Below, piece after piece: positions 52,738 through 63,165 of a stretch of 64,000 bases of DNA; position 1 is the stretch's first letter, and each line of letters begins with the position of its first letter. The translations under genes and the position numbers were made by a program. The notes beneath the pieces were generated by a model. The model was given only the letters and a program-made list of their open reading frames with translations, was not told the DNA's origin and ran no database searches. Source of the stretch: Bidens hawaiensis (lineage: Eukaryota; Streptophyta; Magnoliopsida; Asterales; Asteraceae); assembly GCA_021521415.1 (NCBI GenBank), contig JAIQDT010000106.1, positions 2,159,001 through 2,223,000 on the forward strand, read 5' to 3'.

Positions 52738-53205
52738 TGTAGGTTACCGTACGGATCTTACACAGGATATCGCTATCTACGTAGGTGCGGAATCCCTGCG
52801 TAGGTAGTTACGAGCGTAGAATACGTAAAACAATCACACGCGATACAAACGAACACGTTATATATTATAACTTGAAACACGTCTATTACAAACTCTCGAC
52901 ACGTTCACTGAACTCAACAACTGATTCCTCTCCCGTCTTTTACCAAAAAAACTCTTTTCAACAGTAAACCCGTAGGCTATATAAATACACGACAACTTCG
53001 CCTCAGGCGAAGTTGTCAGTAACTTTGCTCGTTGAACAAGTTCGCCTAGGCGAACTTGTCGACAACTTCGCTTGTTCAACAAGTTCGCCTAAGCGAACTT
53101 GTTGACAACTTCGCTTACATACATAAACATAAACTTAAACATAATTACATTACAGACTCGATTACAAACGCTAGACTATGAACTACTGACATTTATGTAC
53201 CAACA
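52738..53205 (-). repeat. Element D 5' LTR
   Basis: 468 bp, TG...CA, with the CCTTT duplication outside. The array at 52991-53115 holds GACAACTTCGCC TCA GGCGAAGTTGTC and AACAAGTTCGCC TA GGCGAACTTGT, two distinct hairpins, beside TATTTATATA. Confidence 0.93.
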
Positions 53206-53210
53206 CCTTT

Positions 53211-53371
53211 AACCAACTTATTCAAATTCTTAAAGTTGACGTGACCGAAACGTCGATGCCAAAAAGATGAATCGTTCTCCGAGGCCTTGGACATCAAGCA
53301 AGAAGCATCACGCATGGAATAATTGCTTCTCATGTCCAGAATGTAGGCATTGTTGTGCCTCGGAGTACGCA
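53211..53371 (-). pseudogene. pol: Element C Pol fragment, protease to pre-integrase region
   Basis: The minus strand reads MRTPRHNNAYILDMRSNYSM and SKASENDSSFWHRRFGHVNF, the Copia pre-integrase H-x-H region. It is continuous with 41051 across element D and with 55535 across solo LTR E. Confidence 0.8.
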
Positions 53372-53850
53372 TGTAACATCCTAAAAATTTTAATGATGAA
53401 TAAAGGAAGTTATGTTTAGTGATTTCGCGTAATTAATTAGTATCGGGTAGGGAGCGGGTCTTGGACGTGGATTAATTGAGATGGGTTAAATGAGAATGGG
53501 ATTTCAGGGATATAAATACCCCCAAAATCCCAAAATATCTTCATTTTCACCGAACTCCCTAACACCCCAAAACACACACACACACCACACATATACCGCC
53601 GCCGGCCGGCCGAGCCAAGGGAAGAGTCGGGCAGGTCCGAGAGAGAGCGATTAGTGTACTAGCAAGTAAACGAGATCCAAACAAGCCCAAAAATGTATGA
53701 TTCTTGATCTTTGAAGTTTAAAGATCCAAGCTTTTTTAGTGTATAAGCGACCGAAAATGGTCGGGAAGCGTAGTGGGTGATATTGAACCATAGCAAGGGT
53801 GTTAAAATCGCTCAAAATGCTGGAAAGAAACCGAACAGCGACTGTCTGGG

Positions 53851-54274
53851 CAACTTCGCCTGCATCTGGGCAACTTCTCCTTCAAAGCGATGAACTTCGC
53901 CTGCAAGCTAAGTTCGCCTGATGAACTTCGCCTGCAAGCTAAGTTCGCCTGATGACAACTTCGCCTGAGGCCAAGTTCGCCTAATTGATAACTTCGCTTA
54001 CGGCCAAGTTCGCCTGATGACAACTTCGCCTAAAGCCAAGTTCGCCTGATGACAACTTCGCCTAAAGCCAAGTTCGCCTGATGACAACTTCGCCTAAAGC
54101 TAAGTTCGCCTAAGGTTTAACTTCGCCTACAGCTAAGTTCGCCTAAGGTTTAACTTCGCCTACAGCTAAGTTCGCGTAAGGTTTAACTTCGCCTACAGCT
54201 AAGTTCGCCTAAGGTTTAACGTCGCCTACAGCTAAGTTCGCCTAAGGTTTAACTTCGCCTAAAGCCAAGTTCGA
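53851..54274. repeat. AACTTCGCC / AAGTTCGCC tandem array in solo LTR E
   Basis: About 13 tandem units of 31-33 bp, each with one AACTTCGCCT and one AAGTTCGCCT (for example AACTTCGCCTACAGCT then AAGTTCGCCTAAGGTTT). The words are the same as in the Copia elements A, B and D, but here mostly in one orientation. Confidence 0.9.
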
Positions 54275-54826
54275 TTAGGAAGTAAACTAAAAATCTAATG
54301 AAAAATGTGTTAAGACAGCTCGACCCCAGCCAGGGGCTCTGCCCCTTGGACCCTGCTAGGGGCTGCCGCCCCTAGACCCCGCTGCCAGGGGCGCTGCCCC
54401 CGGACCCCCGTTTGTTGTGGGTCATATAAAGATAGAAATACAACATGAGTAGTAGTAGTTAATTGATACGTGTAAATATTATACAGTTAGCCGTGCACAG
54501 CTCAAGAGGGGAATAACTATTAACGGAGAGCGTAACAGGATTCAGGTGAGTTTCTAGCCCCATTTATGTGTTATGTTTTCGGGGTTGTGTGCATACTCAA
54601 TATGTTTGTTAATACGCTTATCCTAAGAGATAAGTGTATGCCTTATGTGGATAATGTGAAATGTATGAATGATTGCTTGATGGTACGTGAACGATCTTCG
54701 GATATTGCACGTACTGTCAGGTTGTAACGCTATGTATAAGATAAGTATGATATGTATGCTTATGTGTATGAAAATGTTAAAGTTAAAAGAAAGAAATGAC
54801 GGTTGCATGGCTGTATGGTTACGAAA

Positions 54827-55079
54827 AGGGTACCGAGCCCTAATAATACTCGAGGTATGATGTATGGTTGTATGGTAACGAAGAGGGAATCGAACCCTAC
54901 TAATATTCGAGAACTAGGGAACCGAACCCTACTAATATTCGAGGAAAGAGGGAAACCGAGCCCTAATAATACTCGTGGAAAGAGGGTACCGAGCCCTAAT
55001 AATACTCGAGGAAGGAGGGTACCGAGCCCTAATAATACTCGAGGGAGGAGGGTACCGAGCCCTAATAATACTCGAGGAA
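54827..55079 (+). repeat. 33-bp tandem repeat in solo LTR E
   Basis: Seven or eight units of a 33-bp sequence with GGGTACCGAGCCCTAATAAT and ACTCGAGG. Because 33 is a multiple of three it gives an open frame repeating VPSPNNTRG, which is an artefact. Confidence 0.85.
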
Positions 55080-55539
55080 TGTAGGGCGTAATGCTACTTA
55101 TAACGTAAGATATGAAGGTAAGTCAATACAAAAGAAAGAATGAAAGAATGAAAGTATGAAAGTATGAAAGAATGAAAGTATGAAAGTATAAATGAAAGAA
55201 TATAAGTTTATGTGTATCGTATAGTGTATGATTAACTAGAACTCACTCAGCGTAGCTGACTTTTAGTATGCACGCAGGTGAGTAGGATGAGGCAGCTCGC
55301 TTGAGGAGACACGTGGCATTGAACAAGAGCCTGGCATCTGAAGACTTACGATGTTTTAATTTTAATGTTTTAATGTGAAAGACAAAGGATGTTTTGAGAC
55401 AAGTTATGAAATATTGTAATGTTTTATGAAAGTTTTATATTCCGCGTAAATGTTTTAATTAACTCTGATATTTAGAACTGTGTTTATGAGTAAATCCAAC
55501 ACGAAAGTAGGGTTACCGGTAACGGGGCCTTACAACGCA

Positions 55540-55870
55540 TCATAATCCACTCCTCAGGGACTTTAAAACCTGGTTTCAGAATGAGACATTCATTTTCAGT
55601 AAATAGGGTTGAGAATTTCTTATCACAGATCTAAGAGACGCTGAGCAGGTTGTGGTTTAGTTGTTCCACCAGATTGACTTCATCGAAAATCAAAGTACCA
55701 TTCGAGACCTTCCCTTGTTTTGTTATCTCTCCTCCAATGTCATCGGCAAAAGAAACGTGACCACCGTTGAATGGTTTGATGTCGAACAAAAACGACTCGT
55801 CTCCTGGCATGTGTCGGGTGCAACCACTGCCTAAGTACCAAATACTGTTGACAGGCCGTCCAGGCTGACC
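55540..55870 (-). pseudogene. pol: Element C Pol start, protease
   Basis: The minus strand begins at the acceptor-like AG (55871) and reads the protease region with WYLGSGCTRHMPG, LNHNLLSVS (then a TAG) and LILKPGFKVPEEW. The catalytic D-S-G is changed to G-S-G here, and the stop confirms decay. Confidence 0.8.
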
Positions 55871-57626
55871 CTACACAAATGAAGAACCAGTTAGTGGAGG
55901 GTTTCCCGAGATACTCTTGTCTCGGGAAAGTTAAGCATAAAATCACCAAGTTTAATTTTATGATTTCTGAAAATATAATCCTTTGGTGAATCAGAATCTG
56001 AAGAGCAATCCCTCAAGGAATTTGAATTATGAATTCCTTGGTTTTGAGACGGTTTTCTGGATTGCCTTCGTTTTGATTTAGGCTTAACCATAAAATCCTC
56101 TTGATTAGCCTTGGTGAAAACTTTTGAAGGGTTCTTGGGTTTTTCAGCTTCAGACCCCTTCGCAAACCTTTTTCTTTCTCTTTGGGTTAGCCAAAATGGT
56201 TTCTTTGGTTTTTCAGTTCTTTTGGATCTTAAATCTGTCTCACTGGCTGAAGTGTAAGTTTGGTTAGGCATTTTCTTGGTTTGAGCATTATACTTAGGAA
56301 ATGTCTGACCAAACTTACTGTTGAAGTCTCTTTGTTGCTTATGCCAGTTCTTGCAATGTCTTGCAAGATGAGACGGATTGCCACAAACAAAGCAACATTT
56401 TCTTTTGATGCAATTATAGATATCTTGATCACTGAGATATGTGGGATAAGGTGATGTGGTTGGGTTCACATGTCTGTAACCTATATCTGTCTGATAATGA
56501 TAAACATCTGAAAATATTGAAGCAAAAAAATTGAATGCCTAGGTTTCTGTTGAGAAAAGTAATAGGCATTATCACACTGATTATAATATTGAGAAATATT
56601 GTTGTGATTTGTATTTTGAGAAAAAGAGGTTTTCTTTGATGGTACATATTTACATGAAGTGCTCGGTTTTTCATTTACAAAACTTGATTTATCTTTAGTT
56701 AAGTTCTAAACATGATGATCAATTGATGAACAACTAGGACTTTTCTTCTCATCAACCTTGACTTCAATGGTTTCATCAAATATAGTTTCACATTCTGAAT
56801 CAGAAGAGGAACATTCACTTTTATTGCAAACATTTATACAATTGTCATCACTTGATGATTCACAAAATACATCATTTGATCTAGACACTAAACTTTCTAA
56901 CATTGATTCACACACTTTGTTACAAAAAGGATTGTTAATTGATTTTGTTAGACCCACACAAGATTCAAAATGTGGTTCTAATTCTCCTTTTGGTTTACAA
57001 CCCTGGTTAACCTTCCCACAATCACCACTTACATCACCTGCTGCACAAGACACATTGATGTTAGTCCTATCAGATGATGGAATTTGAGTCTTTGATGGAG
57101 AGGCGGTAGAAACAAATTTCACTGGTTTTGGTAGTTTACCAATACCATAGGCCATCTCTTCATCAGGAGAAGTATTATAGCTAAAATGGGGTAGGCAAGT
57201 GTAATTATCATTCATTGGTGGAGGCACCGCTGAATAATCATAACCTAGTCCAGATTTAACTTTAGCACTTCTCTGAGCTCCAATAAGATCATCTAATTTC
57301 TCAGATGATGCTTCAAATCTTTCAACTTGTTTTTCCTTTTCTTGTTTATCAGAAAGGTCAAGTTTTAACTTTTCAATCTCATCTTTTAATTTATTTATTA
57401 TGTCCTTGTAATAGATGACATTGTGCTCTCCTTGAAAGATTTTAAGTTTAAGATTTGCAACATCATCGTGATGTGTTTTAATCTTTTCAACATATATCTT
57501 TTCAGCCTTTACATACTCAGCATTTAGTTGACGAAGTCTTGCATTTTCGTTCAAAACTTCGTCATGAAGATATCTATAATAAGTAACTTTTTTCACACAA
57601 GTTTGAGAGCAAAGATTTTTATTTAC
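55871..57626 (-). other. Predicted gag-pol intron in element C
   Basis: Donor GATGAG|GTAAAT at 57627/57626, acceptor CTAAC, T-rich tract and TTTGTGTAG|GG at 55871/55870. Both sites are phase 0 and at positions homologous to those in A, B and D, although C belongs to a diverged family. Length 1756. Confidence 0.5.
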
Positions 57627-59239
57627 CTCATCAGAAGGTGATTCATCAGAACTTACAGCAGTTGATGAGGATGCTCCTTTGTTTGCTGTGAAAGTCATGC
57701 CTGCCATGTTGAGAGGGTTCTGCAACTCTTGAAATTGATCATCCCAATCCATACCAGTTTGGACCTTCGATTGGGAGACAAGGGCCTTTGAGTTTGAGCT
57801 TGAGTTGCCCTTGTGTGGATGACCTCCAATTCTTTGAGATGAGCTGCTTGGCTTCTGTACCTCATGTCTTTTTCCTGCTGTCTTGCGTTCTCTTCCTCTG
57901 TCACCTCAGTCACATGAATATCATTTGGGAGTTTTGATGGATTCGTGCATTCTCGGGAGAAATGACCCATCTCACCACAATTGTAGCATCGTAGCTTTGA
58001 CTTATCGAACACGATCCTTTTTCTGTCAGAATCATTGAAGCTATCCTTCCCATACGTCTTCATGAAGTTTGTGGCTCTTTGCACAGCCATTGCCATTTGA
58101 TATTTGATATCCATCTTTTCAAGATCCTTCTGGTTGATATCTCTCAAATCTCCAGTCTCAAACTGTGGTGGCAACTAGTTTCCTTGCATTAGTTCTTCGT
58201 GACTTGATAGAAAAGCATGAACTATTGTGATGTTTGAGTCATTCAGAAAGGGAAGAGCTTCACAGTAACTTGAAGATTTGCTTGGTTGAGGTTTTGAGGA
58301 TGAGGAAATCCCTTGAGATTTTAATGCTTGGGCAACCGCACAGTCGACTGCCTTTTGAAATGAACTTGTACTTGAGGAGTCTGATGGATTGTTGGTTGAG
58401 ATGAAAGCAGTTGGTTGTGAAGACACACTCGGGGAGTACTTAGGAGTGGTCACGGGATACACATTCTGTTGAGTATTGCTTATGAAAGCAGTTGGCATTG
58501 AGGAAGTAGAACTCACTCCAGCTTGATTTATGGAACTTAGATGATTATTCATTCTCATCTGCTCATCCATCTCAAATGACTTGATGGTGGAGATCAAATC
58601 ACTGTTTGTCATGGCATTCAGATTTGTAGTTCTTTTGATTGTAATTGTATTGGTGCTCCAGCTGTATGGTAGTGAATTCATCAACTTGTGATTGACCTTA
58701 GCATTAGCAATGTTGACACTTGCAGCCCTAATTCTTACCATCAACTTCTCAAATCTCTTTACCAATTCCAACACAGCTTCCCCTTGATGATGATTGAACA
58801 TGTTAAACTCTTCCTTCAATAGGGCCTTCTTGTTTTCCCTAATTTCAGCATTACCCTCAACCTTCTCAACAAGTGCTTCCCACAGACCCTTAGCACTTGT
58901 GTGTTCACAAAGAGTTTCAGTGATCTCATTTGAAAGACAAACAGTTAAAATGAGATAGGCTTTCTTGTCTTGTGCCAACAGGTCCCGGTCTGCTTGATCA
59001 TAGTTTTCAGGAGTCTTAAGTTGTTCCCCAACATCAGTGTGAGTCACGGGAACATGAGGACCTTGTTCAAAACATCTCATCAAATCAGTCTCAGTTAGTG
59101 AGATATAGTTCATGAATCTCCATTTGAAGTCTGCAAAGTTATCATCCAAGGTCATATACTTTGGTGGCTTTGTAGGTGTTCCCACTTGGTTTTCCAACAA
59201 CAAATACCCCTTCAACAGCTCAGAATCCGTGCTTGTCAT
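55891..59239 (-). pseudogene. gag: Element C gag, interrupted
   Basis: ATG 59239 (MTSTDSELLKGYLLLENQ). An open block to 58175 carries the Copia gag domain (LWEALVEKVEGNAEIRENKK). A TAG follows, then knuckle 1 (CYNCGEMGHFSREC) in 58174-57695. After a frameshift the coiled-coil region is open at 57752-56706, and knuckle 2 (CFVCGNPSHLARHC) lies near 56394-56353 within the last block, 56469-55891. The order is the same as in A but divergence is strong. Confidence 0.82.
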
Positions 59240-59321
59240 GATTTCAGTAGTCTCAAACACTTAGCAAACTTTAAACGGCAAAAAATTGAGACAGACAACT
59301 TTTTCACGCGAAACACCTTTT

Positions 59322-59580
59322 CAAGCGAAGCGAAAAATGAAGTTAAGCGAAGCGAAAAAGTTGTTCCAGGCTAAGCGAAAAACTTCTGATGAACAGTGAT
59401 GCGAAGCGAAAAAATGCTATGAGAAGCGAAATGTGAACAGTGAAGCGAAGCGAAAAAAGTTCTATGCGAAGCGAAAAAGTTTCCAAGCAAAGCGAAAAGT
59501 TTTCAAGCGAAGCGAAAAAGTTTCAAGCGAAGCGAATCAGTTTTAAGCGAAGCGAAATTGCTCCTATGAGAAGCGAAAAA
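59322..59580. repeat. GCGAAGCGAAA array in the leader of element C
   Basis: About ten copies of AAGCGAAGCGAAA or close variants, mostly in one orientation, lie between gag and the primer site, equivalent to the leader arrays of A, B and D but with a different word. Confidence 0.85.
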
Positions 59581-59971
59581 CTCTTTGATGCAAAAAAGTT
59601 CAGTTTTCTATAAGCAATCTTTCTTGGGATCTATTCCACCTAACTAGTCAGTACTAGGTCAAAGGTTGGTACACTGATTTTCATGCCATGAGAAGCGAAA
59701 ATTTTCACTTGTTAATTTCAACACTTTTCAAACCCGTAAACACTAACTTTAACACCTTTTATAACAAAACTTTTGGATCTAGAACTTGAACACTTGCTAT
59801 TTTTACCAAGAACACCTTCTAAGACATTTTTATGAAGATTTTGCCGATTCTTTTTGTATTTTTCTTGTTTTTGTGGTATTTGTGAACTTTTCTTGCAAGA
59901 ACACTTGTTTTCTTCTTCTCAAGATCAAAACCCAAGGTTGTGATCCAAAAACCCTTAACTAGTGAGTTGAA

Positions 59972-59983
59972 GCTCTGATACCA
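59972..59983 (-). promoter_or_regulatory. Element C primer-binding site (tRNA-iMet)
   Basis: TGGTATCAGAGC on the minus strand, two bases from the LTR. Confidence 0.9.
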
Positions 59984-59985
59984 AT

Positions 59986-60369
59986 TGTAGGTCCCGTGGC
60001 GGGTGGATCTAACAATAGTCTTGGATCAACTGAGCTTAGTGCTAGCGAAAATCACACTAAGCCACCTAAGCGGTCTCGGATTTTGAGATGTTATTTTCGA
60101 ATGGTTTGAGAGAAAGAGAGAGAGAGAGCCGAGAGAAAGTGAGATAGTGTTTTCACAAAAGGTTTTTCTTTTTGAATCTCAACCCCCTTACTTCTCAAAG
60201 CATGCTTCCTATTTATAGGGAAGCATGCATGAGAAGCAAGTCACATCAAATGCTCAATGGGCTTGTTTACACTTTTTCCCTTGGGCCTATATACAAACAA
60301 AACATACAATAAAGGCCCAATGCATATAATTACAATACAAAAGACTAAAACGACAAAATGGGACTAACA
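59986..60369 (-). repeat. Element C 5' LTR
   Basis: 384 bp, minus strand TGTTAGTCCC ... CCTACA. The TATA box TATAAATA (60217-60210) is enclosed by the inverted repeat GCATGCTTCC (60200-60209) and GGGAAGCATGC (60218-60228). The outer neighbour GTATT (60370-60374) is the first bases of the minisatellite and would be the target duplication; its partner is lost. Confidence 0.85.
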
Positions 60370-60525
60370 GTATTACTTGAATGTATTACTTGAAAGTATT
60401 AGTTGAAAGTATTACTTGAACGTATTACTTGAAAGTATTAGTTGAATGTATTACTTGAAAGTATTAGTTGAAAGCATTAGTTGAAAGTATTAGTTAAACG
60501 TATTACTTGAAAGTATTAGTTGAAA
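60370..60525. repeat. 13-bp minisatellite, 12 copies
   Basis: Units GTATTACTTGAAA and GTATTAGTTGAAA, with variants at the last base, repeat twelve times without gaps. The first copy abuts the LTR of element C, so C inserted in or at the edge of the array. Confidence 0.9.
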
Positions 60526-61502
60526 TGACAACTTTTTCAATTGAAGTTGGCTAATAAAGAACTGAACTTTCAATTGATTTGTTACACTAAGAATATTTTT
60601 TCCGATCGTAATTTTAATTTGAACGTTTAAAGGTGTTCGTTTTGGTCAGAACGTTTAACTTGAACGTCTAAATGTGTTTTGGTCAGAACGTTTTGGTGTC
60701 TTCAGTTTTGTTTAGAACGTTTAAACGTGATAGTTTGAACCGTAATCAGAGCTCAATTGAGTATAGCATTCTGCAATTTCATAATCAATTGATGAATCTA
60801 AATCCTTCTACACATCAATTTGATTGATTAAATCATCATTTTTTTTATCAATTTTGAAGATTCTTGATGTTCAACGACGTTTCTGTTTTGGTTTTTGACT
60901 TTAGAGATTTTCATACTTTAAGATCTGATTAGCGTTTAGAAATTGGATGAGATAGACCGACGAGTTCAGAATTTGGATCAGATTGGATTTGTAATCGACG
61001 AATTTGATCATGAACTAGTTTGGGTTATTTACGAAACTGTCACCGCGTGTTTTTTAATCCAACGCTCTGGAAGGTCGCGTACGCAATGTACGATAAGATA
61101 TTATTATACAATAACCCTCCCCGTACTTAAATTAATACCAAGCCACCGATCCACTTTAATTTCTAAGATTCCAGCAATTGATCGAGCATGATTAAAAAGA
61201 GCAAGTAACATACGTAGTTGCAACAAAAAAAAAAGGCGAGATTTGTGTTCAACATGGTCAAAACCATTCATGAGGATTCACGTGGCCTATATGAATTATA
61301 TAAACTATTTTTTTTCAAACAACAATTTACGTATAGCAATAAAATAGCAAAGTCATAGTATGAGAATGACATATCCGATAATTTTTCGGTTATATATTCT
61401 GGGGACTGCTGACACTTGATGCACATGACGTCTGACATATAGCAGCAACCTTTTTATTTATAAACTTATTAAAAAGATTAGTGATAAGAATCCCAAATGT
61501 TA
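60526..61502. other. 3' flank of the MYB gene
   Basis: AT-rich sequence with GAACGTTTAA-like words repeated around 60610-60730. The open frame at 60943-61191 shows no recognisable protein. The MYB 3' UTR must lie at the right side. Confidence 0.5.
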
Positions 61503-63025
61503 CTAATAAAGAAGGTCCAACATGACTACTTCGTCAATGGGTAAATCAAACAAATTGTTTTGGCCATCTACTTGCTTGACAACATCTAACCCCTCCCCTT
61601 TTGCTAAAAACCGATCGAAAGAGCTACCAATTTTGTTATCATTGTTCTTCTCCGGGTCATCAAATAACTCTTCCAAATACCCATACCCATTAACCTTGTC
61701 AATGGATAGTGGGGGTGACGAGACTACATCTAAGGAGATATCAAAGACATTGCGGATGCCATCAATATAAATATTTGATGATGTTTTCGAGTTATGGGTG
61801 TCCTGAGGTGTAATGTGTGGGTATAAATTTAAACCTTTGGAAACGGTACATGGTTGAGGCTTAATAGTTGTGACCTTAGTATGTGGTGACGGCTCACCAT
61901 CTTTAATTTGTTCCTTTCGTTGTTTGGGACGGGATCTAAGATGTGTGTTCGAGTAGTTTTTCACATCATTAGCAGTTCTTCGTGGTATTCTCCCCGCAAT
62001 CAATGACCATCTAAAATTAAAATCCGCATTAATGTCACACATTATCAATATCATCTCTTTGTTTACTCGTATTCATCTTTAGTATTGGAAATTTTGTTAA
62101 GTTCTTGTACTAGTAAGAGTTCGCTACTCTTGCAAATGAACTCATGCAAGTTTTGACAAATCTTTGGAGTTCACTGGTGTACGTGCGAGTGAACCCGGCA
62201 AGTTCACTTGGATGGCATGCGAACTCTATAAAGTTTTTCACCAAAGTCAACATGTAGTTATAGTTCTTCACCAAACTCTATGGAGTTCACTTTCCACGCT
62301 AGCGAACTTGCTTAATTCGCTTGCCACTCAAGAAACTTGTCGAGTTACCTTGCATTGGTAGTGAACTCCTTAAAGGTACAAGAACTTAAAAAATATATGC
62401 AGAGAAATACTTAGGTGAATCCAAAACGATGTGTGAAATGAACTACAATATGGCTTTTAAACCTGGCTGGCACGGAGGTGTGGACGGCCTCCATGGCCGG
62501 TTAGTTTTGTTATTTCTTCTCCAATTTTGTTTTGTTTATTGTTATCACAAGTTCACAACTATCATCGATACTTGTTTTATTTACATAAGGGCCCATTTTT
62601 TAGTATTCGTTTGAGTCACCCAAAATCTCGTAGACATGCTGCTTTTAGATGTTTAAATTTACTTTTTACTCGCCTGTTTCCTAGAAGCTTGTGAAGCCTA
62701 AGCATGAGGTCAATTTCATCTTCGTCAAAATCACCTCTCTTTATATCTGGCCTTAAATAATTCAACCATCGCAGCCTACAACTCTTTCTACATCGGTTTA
62801 AGCCTATAAATCATATAAAATATTAGCTCACCTTCATCGAATATATATACCCAAAAAACAAGAATAAAAACATTTCAAAAACGGATATGTTTAACCTGCT
62901 CTTAGAGGAACAAGGTGCCATTTGCCTTCGCCAAATTTCCGAATACAGTTCTTGAGAAGCATATCTTCTTTGACAGTCCATGACCCTTTCCTTAACACAA
63001 AACTTGTATTACAACTCTGTGTCAT
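61503..63025 (-). CDS. R2R3-MYB transcription factor, anthocyanin (subgroup 6) type, with substitutions in R3
   Basis: Three exons: 63025-62896, 62803-62674 and 62010-61503 (130, 130 and 508 bp; 255 codons). This is the standard R2R3-MYB structure. The start [16 protein letters not shown] is chosen because R2 begins 11 residues later. R2 is complete (W residues in [23 protein letters not shown]). R3 has [19 protein letters not shown] and RWSLIAGR, with the bHLH-binding pattern D-L-x2-R-x3-L-x6-L-x3-R intact, and ANDV, typical of dicot anthocyanin activators. After the domain KPQPCT resembles the subgroup 6 motif KPRPRT/S. Such proteins act in the nucleus with bHLH and WD40 partners to switch on anthocyanin genes. 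Oddities: PGRT is PRRT, the last R3 tryptophan (NYWNTHL) is serine, and intron 2 has a GC donor. Activity may be lost. Confidence 0.88.
62011..62673 (-). other. MYB intron 2 with a GC-AG boundary
   Basis: The exon 2 end reads GGAAACAG|GCGAGTAAAA and the acceptor is TTTAATTTTAG. A GT donor is not available at a frame-keeping position. GC-AG introns are a known minor class, so splicing may still work. Confidence 0.75.
62097..62389. mobile_element. MITE-like foldback element in MYB intron 2
   Basis: TTAAGTTCTTGTAC (62097-62110) and its perfect reverse complement (62376-62389) bracket 293 bp. TTAA at both ends could be a target duplication. The interior has repeated GTTCAC, GAACTC and GCGAACTT words. 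No coding capacity. The superfamily is not clear. Confidence 0.6.
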
Positions 63026-63100
63026 TATATTCTGTTGTATACGAATCACATGTTTGTTTTCACTTAATTTAGGAATAACGTACTCAATCTGGGGTGACAC

Positions 63101-63108
63101 TTTTATAG
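63101..63108 (-). promoter_or_regulatory. TATA box of the MYB gene
   Basis: CTATAAAA on the minus strand, about 76 bp before the ATG, leaving room for a start site and a leader of about 45 bases. Confidence 0.6.
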
Positions 63109-63142
63109 ACACACATTGAAATACATGTGTTACCTCAACCCT

Positions 63143-63148
63143 CACGTG
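63143..63148 (-). promoter_or_regulatory. G-box CACGTG upstream of the MYB TATA box
   Basis: A palindromic G-box 35 bp upstream of the TATA box, a common target of bHLH and bZIP factors. Function here is inference. Confidence 0.4.
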
Positions 63149-63165
63149 TATATCACTTATGTGCA

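Larger units (their letters stand above)
41057..53205 (-). mobile_element. Element D: SIRE-type Copia retrotransposon, 12,149 bp, duplicated 3' end
   Basis: It is flanked by the exact duplication CCTTT (41052-41056 and 53206-53210). It has a 468-bp 5' LTR, iMet primer site, leader array, gag (distal frameshift), open pol and spacer. It then carries two successive copies of the ORF3 C-terminus plus LTR, separated by about 300 bp of scrambled filler. The two copies lie exactly 2000 bp apart over most of their length. LTRs differ at only a handful of positions (about 1 percent). It lies inside element C pol, in the same orientation. Confidence 0.93.
53372..55534 (+). mobile_element. Solo LTR E, Gypsy type, 2163 bp
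   Basis: Starts TGTAACATCC and ends GGGGCCTTACA, flanked by the exact duplication ACGCA (53367-53371 and 55535-55539). There are no internal genes, primer site or second LTR, so it is a solo LTR left by LTR-LTR recombination. TGTAAC...TTACA ends and length suggest a chromovirus-type Gypsy (inference). A plus-strand TATA box TATAAATA is at 53511-53518. It is unusually repeat-rich: a hairpin-word array (53851-54274), a GC-rich CCAGGGGC/GCCCC block (about 54330-54410) and a 33-bp tandem repeat (about 54827-55079). Confidence 0.88.
10310..60369 (-). mobile_element. Element C: old SIRE/Sirevirus-type Copia element, 3' truncated, host to insertions A, B, D and E
   Basis: On the minus strand the pieces read in order: LTR (60369-59986), iMet primer site, hairpin-rich leader, gag, protease, (solo LTR E), pre-integrase domain, (element D), integrase-RT-RNase H (41051-37872), spacer (37871-37608, element B, 25225-23993, element A, 13375 onward), ORF3 to about 10310. 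Removing the four insertions and their target duplications restores continuity each time. The remaining C sequence is roughly 12.8 kb. No polypurine tract or 3' LTR follows ORF3, so the 3' end was deleted. Coding regions carry many stops. C is therefore the oldest of the nest. Confidence 0.8.

Noticed and set aside
53851..54274. Regularly spaced repeats resembling a CRISPR array
   Set aside because: The units are tandem with no unique spacers, there are no cas genes, and the context is a plant LTR.
54803..55084. 93-codon frame with repeated VPSPNNTRG
   Set aside because: It is produced by a 33-bp tandem repeat inside a solo LTR and codes in any frame without a stop; there is no gene context.
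60943..61191. 82-codon open frame downstream of the MYB gene
   Set aside because: No recognisable domain, no conserved context, and AT-rich surroundings; best read as chance.
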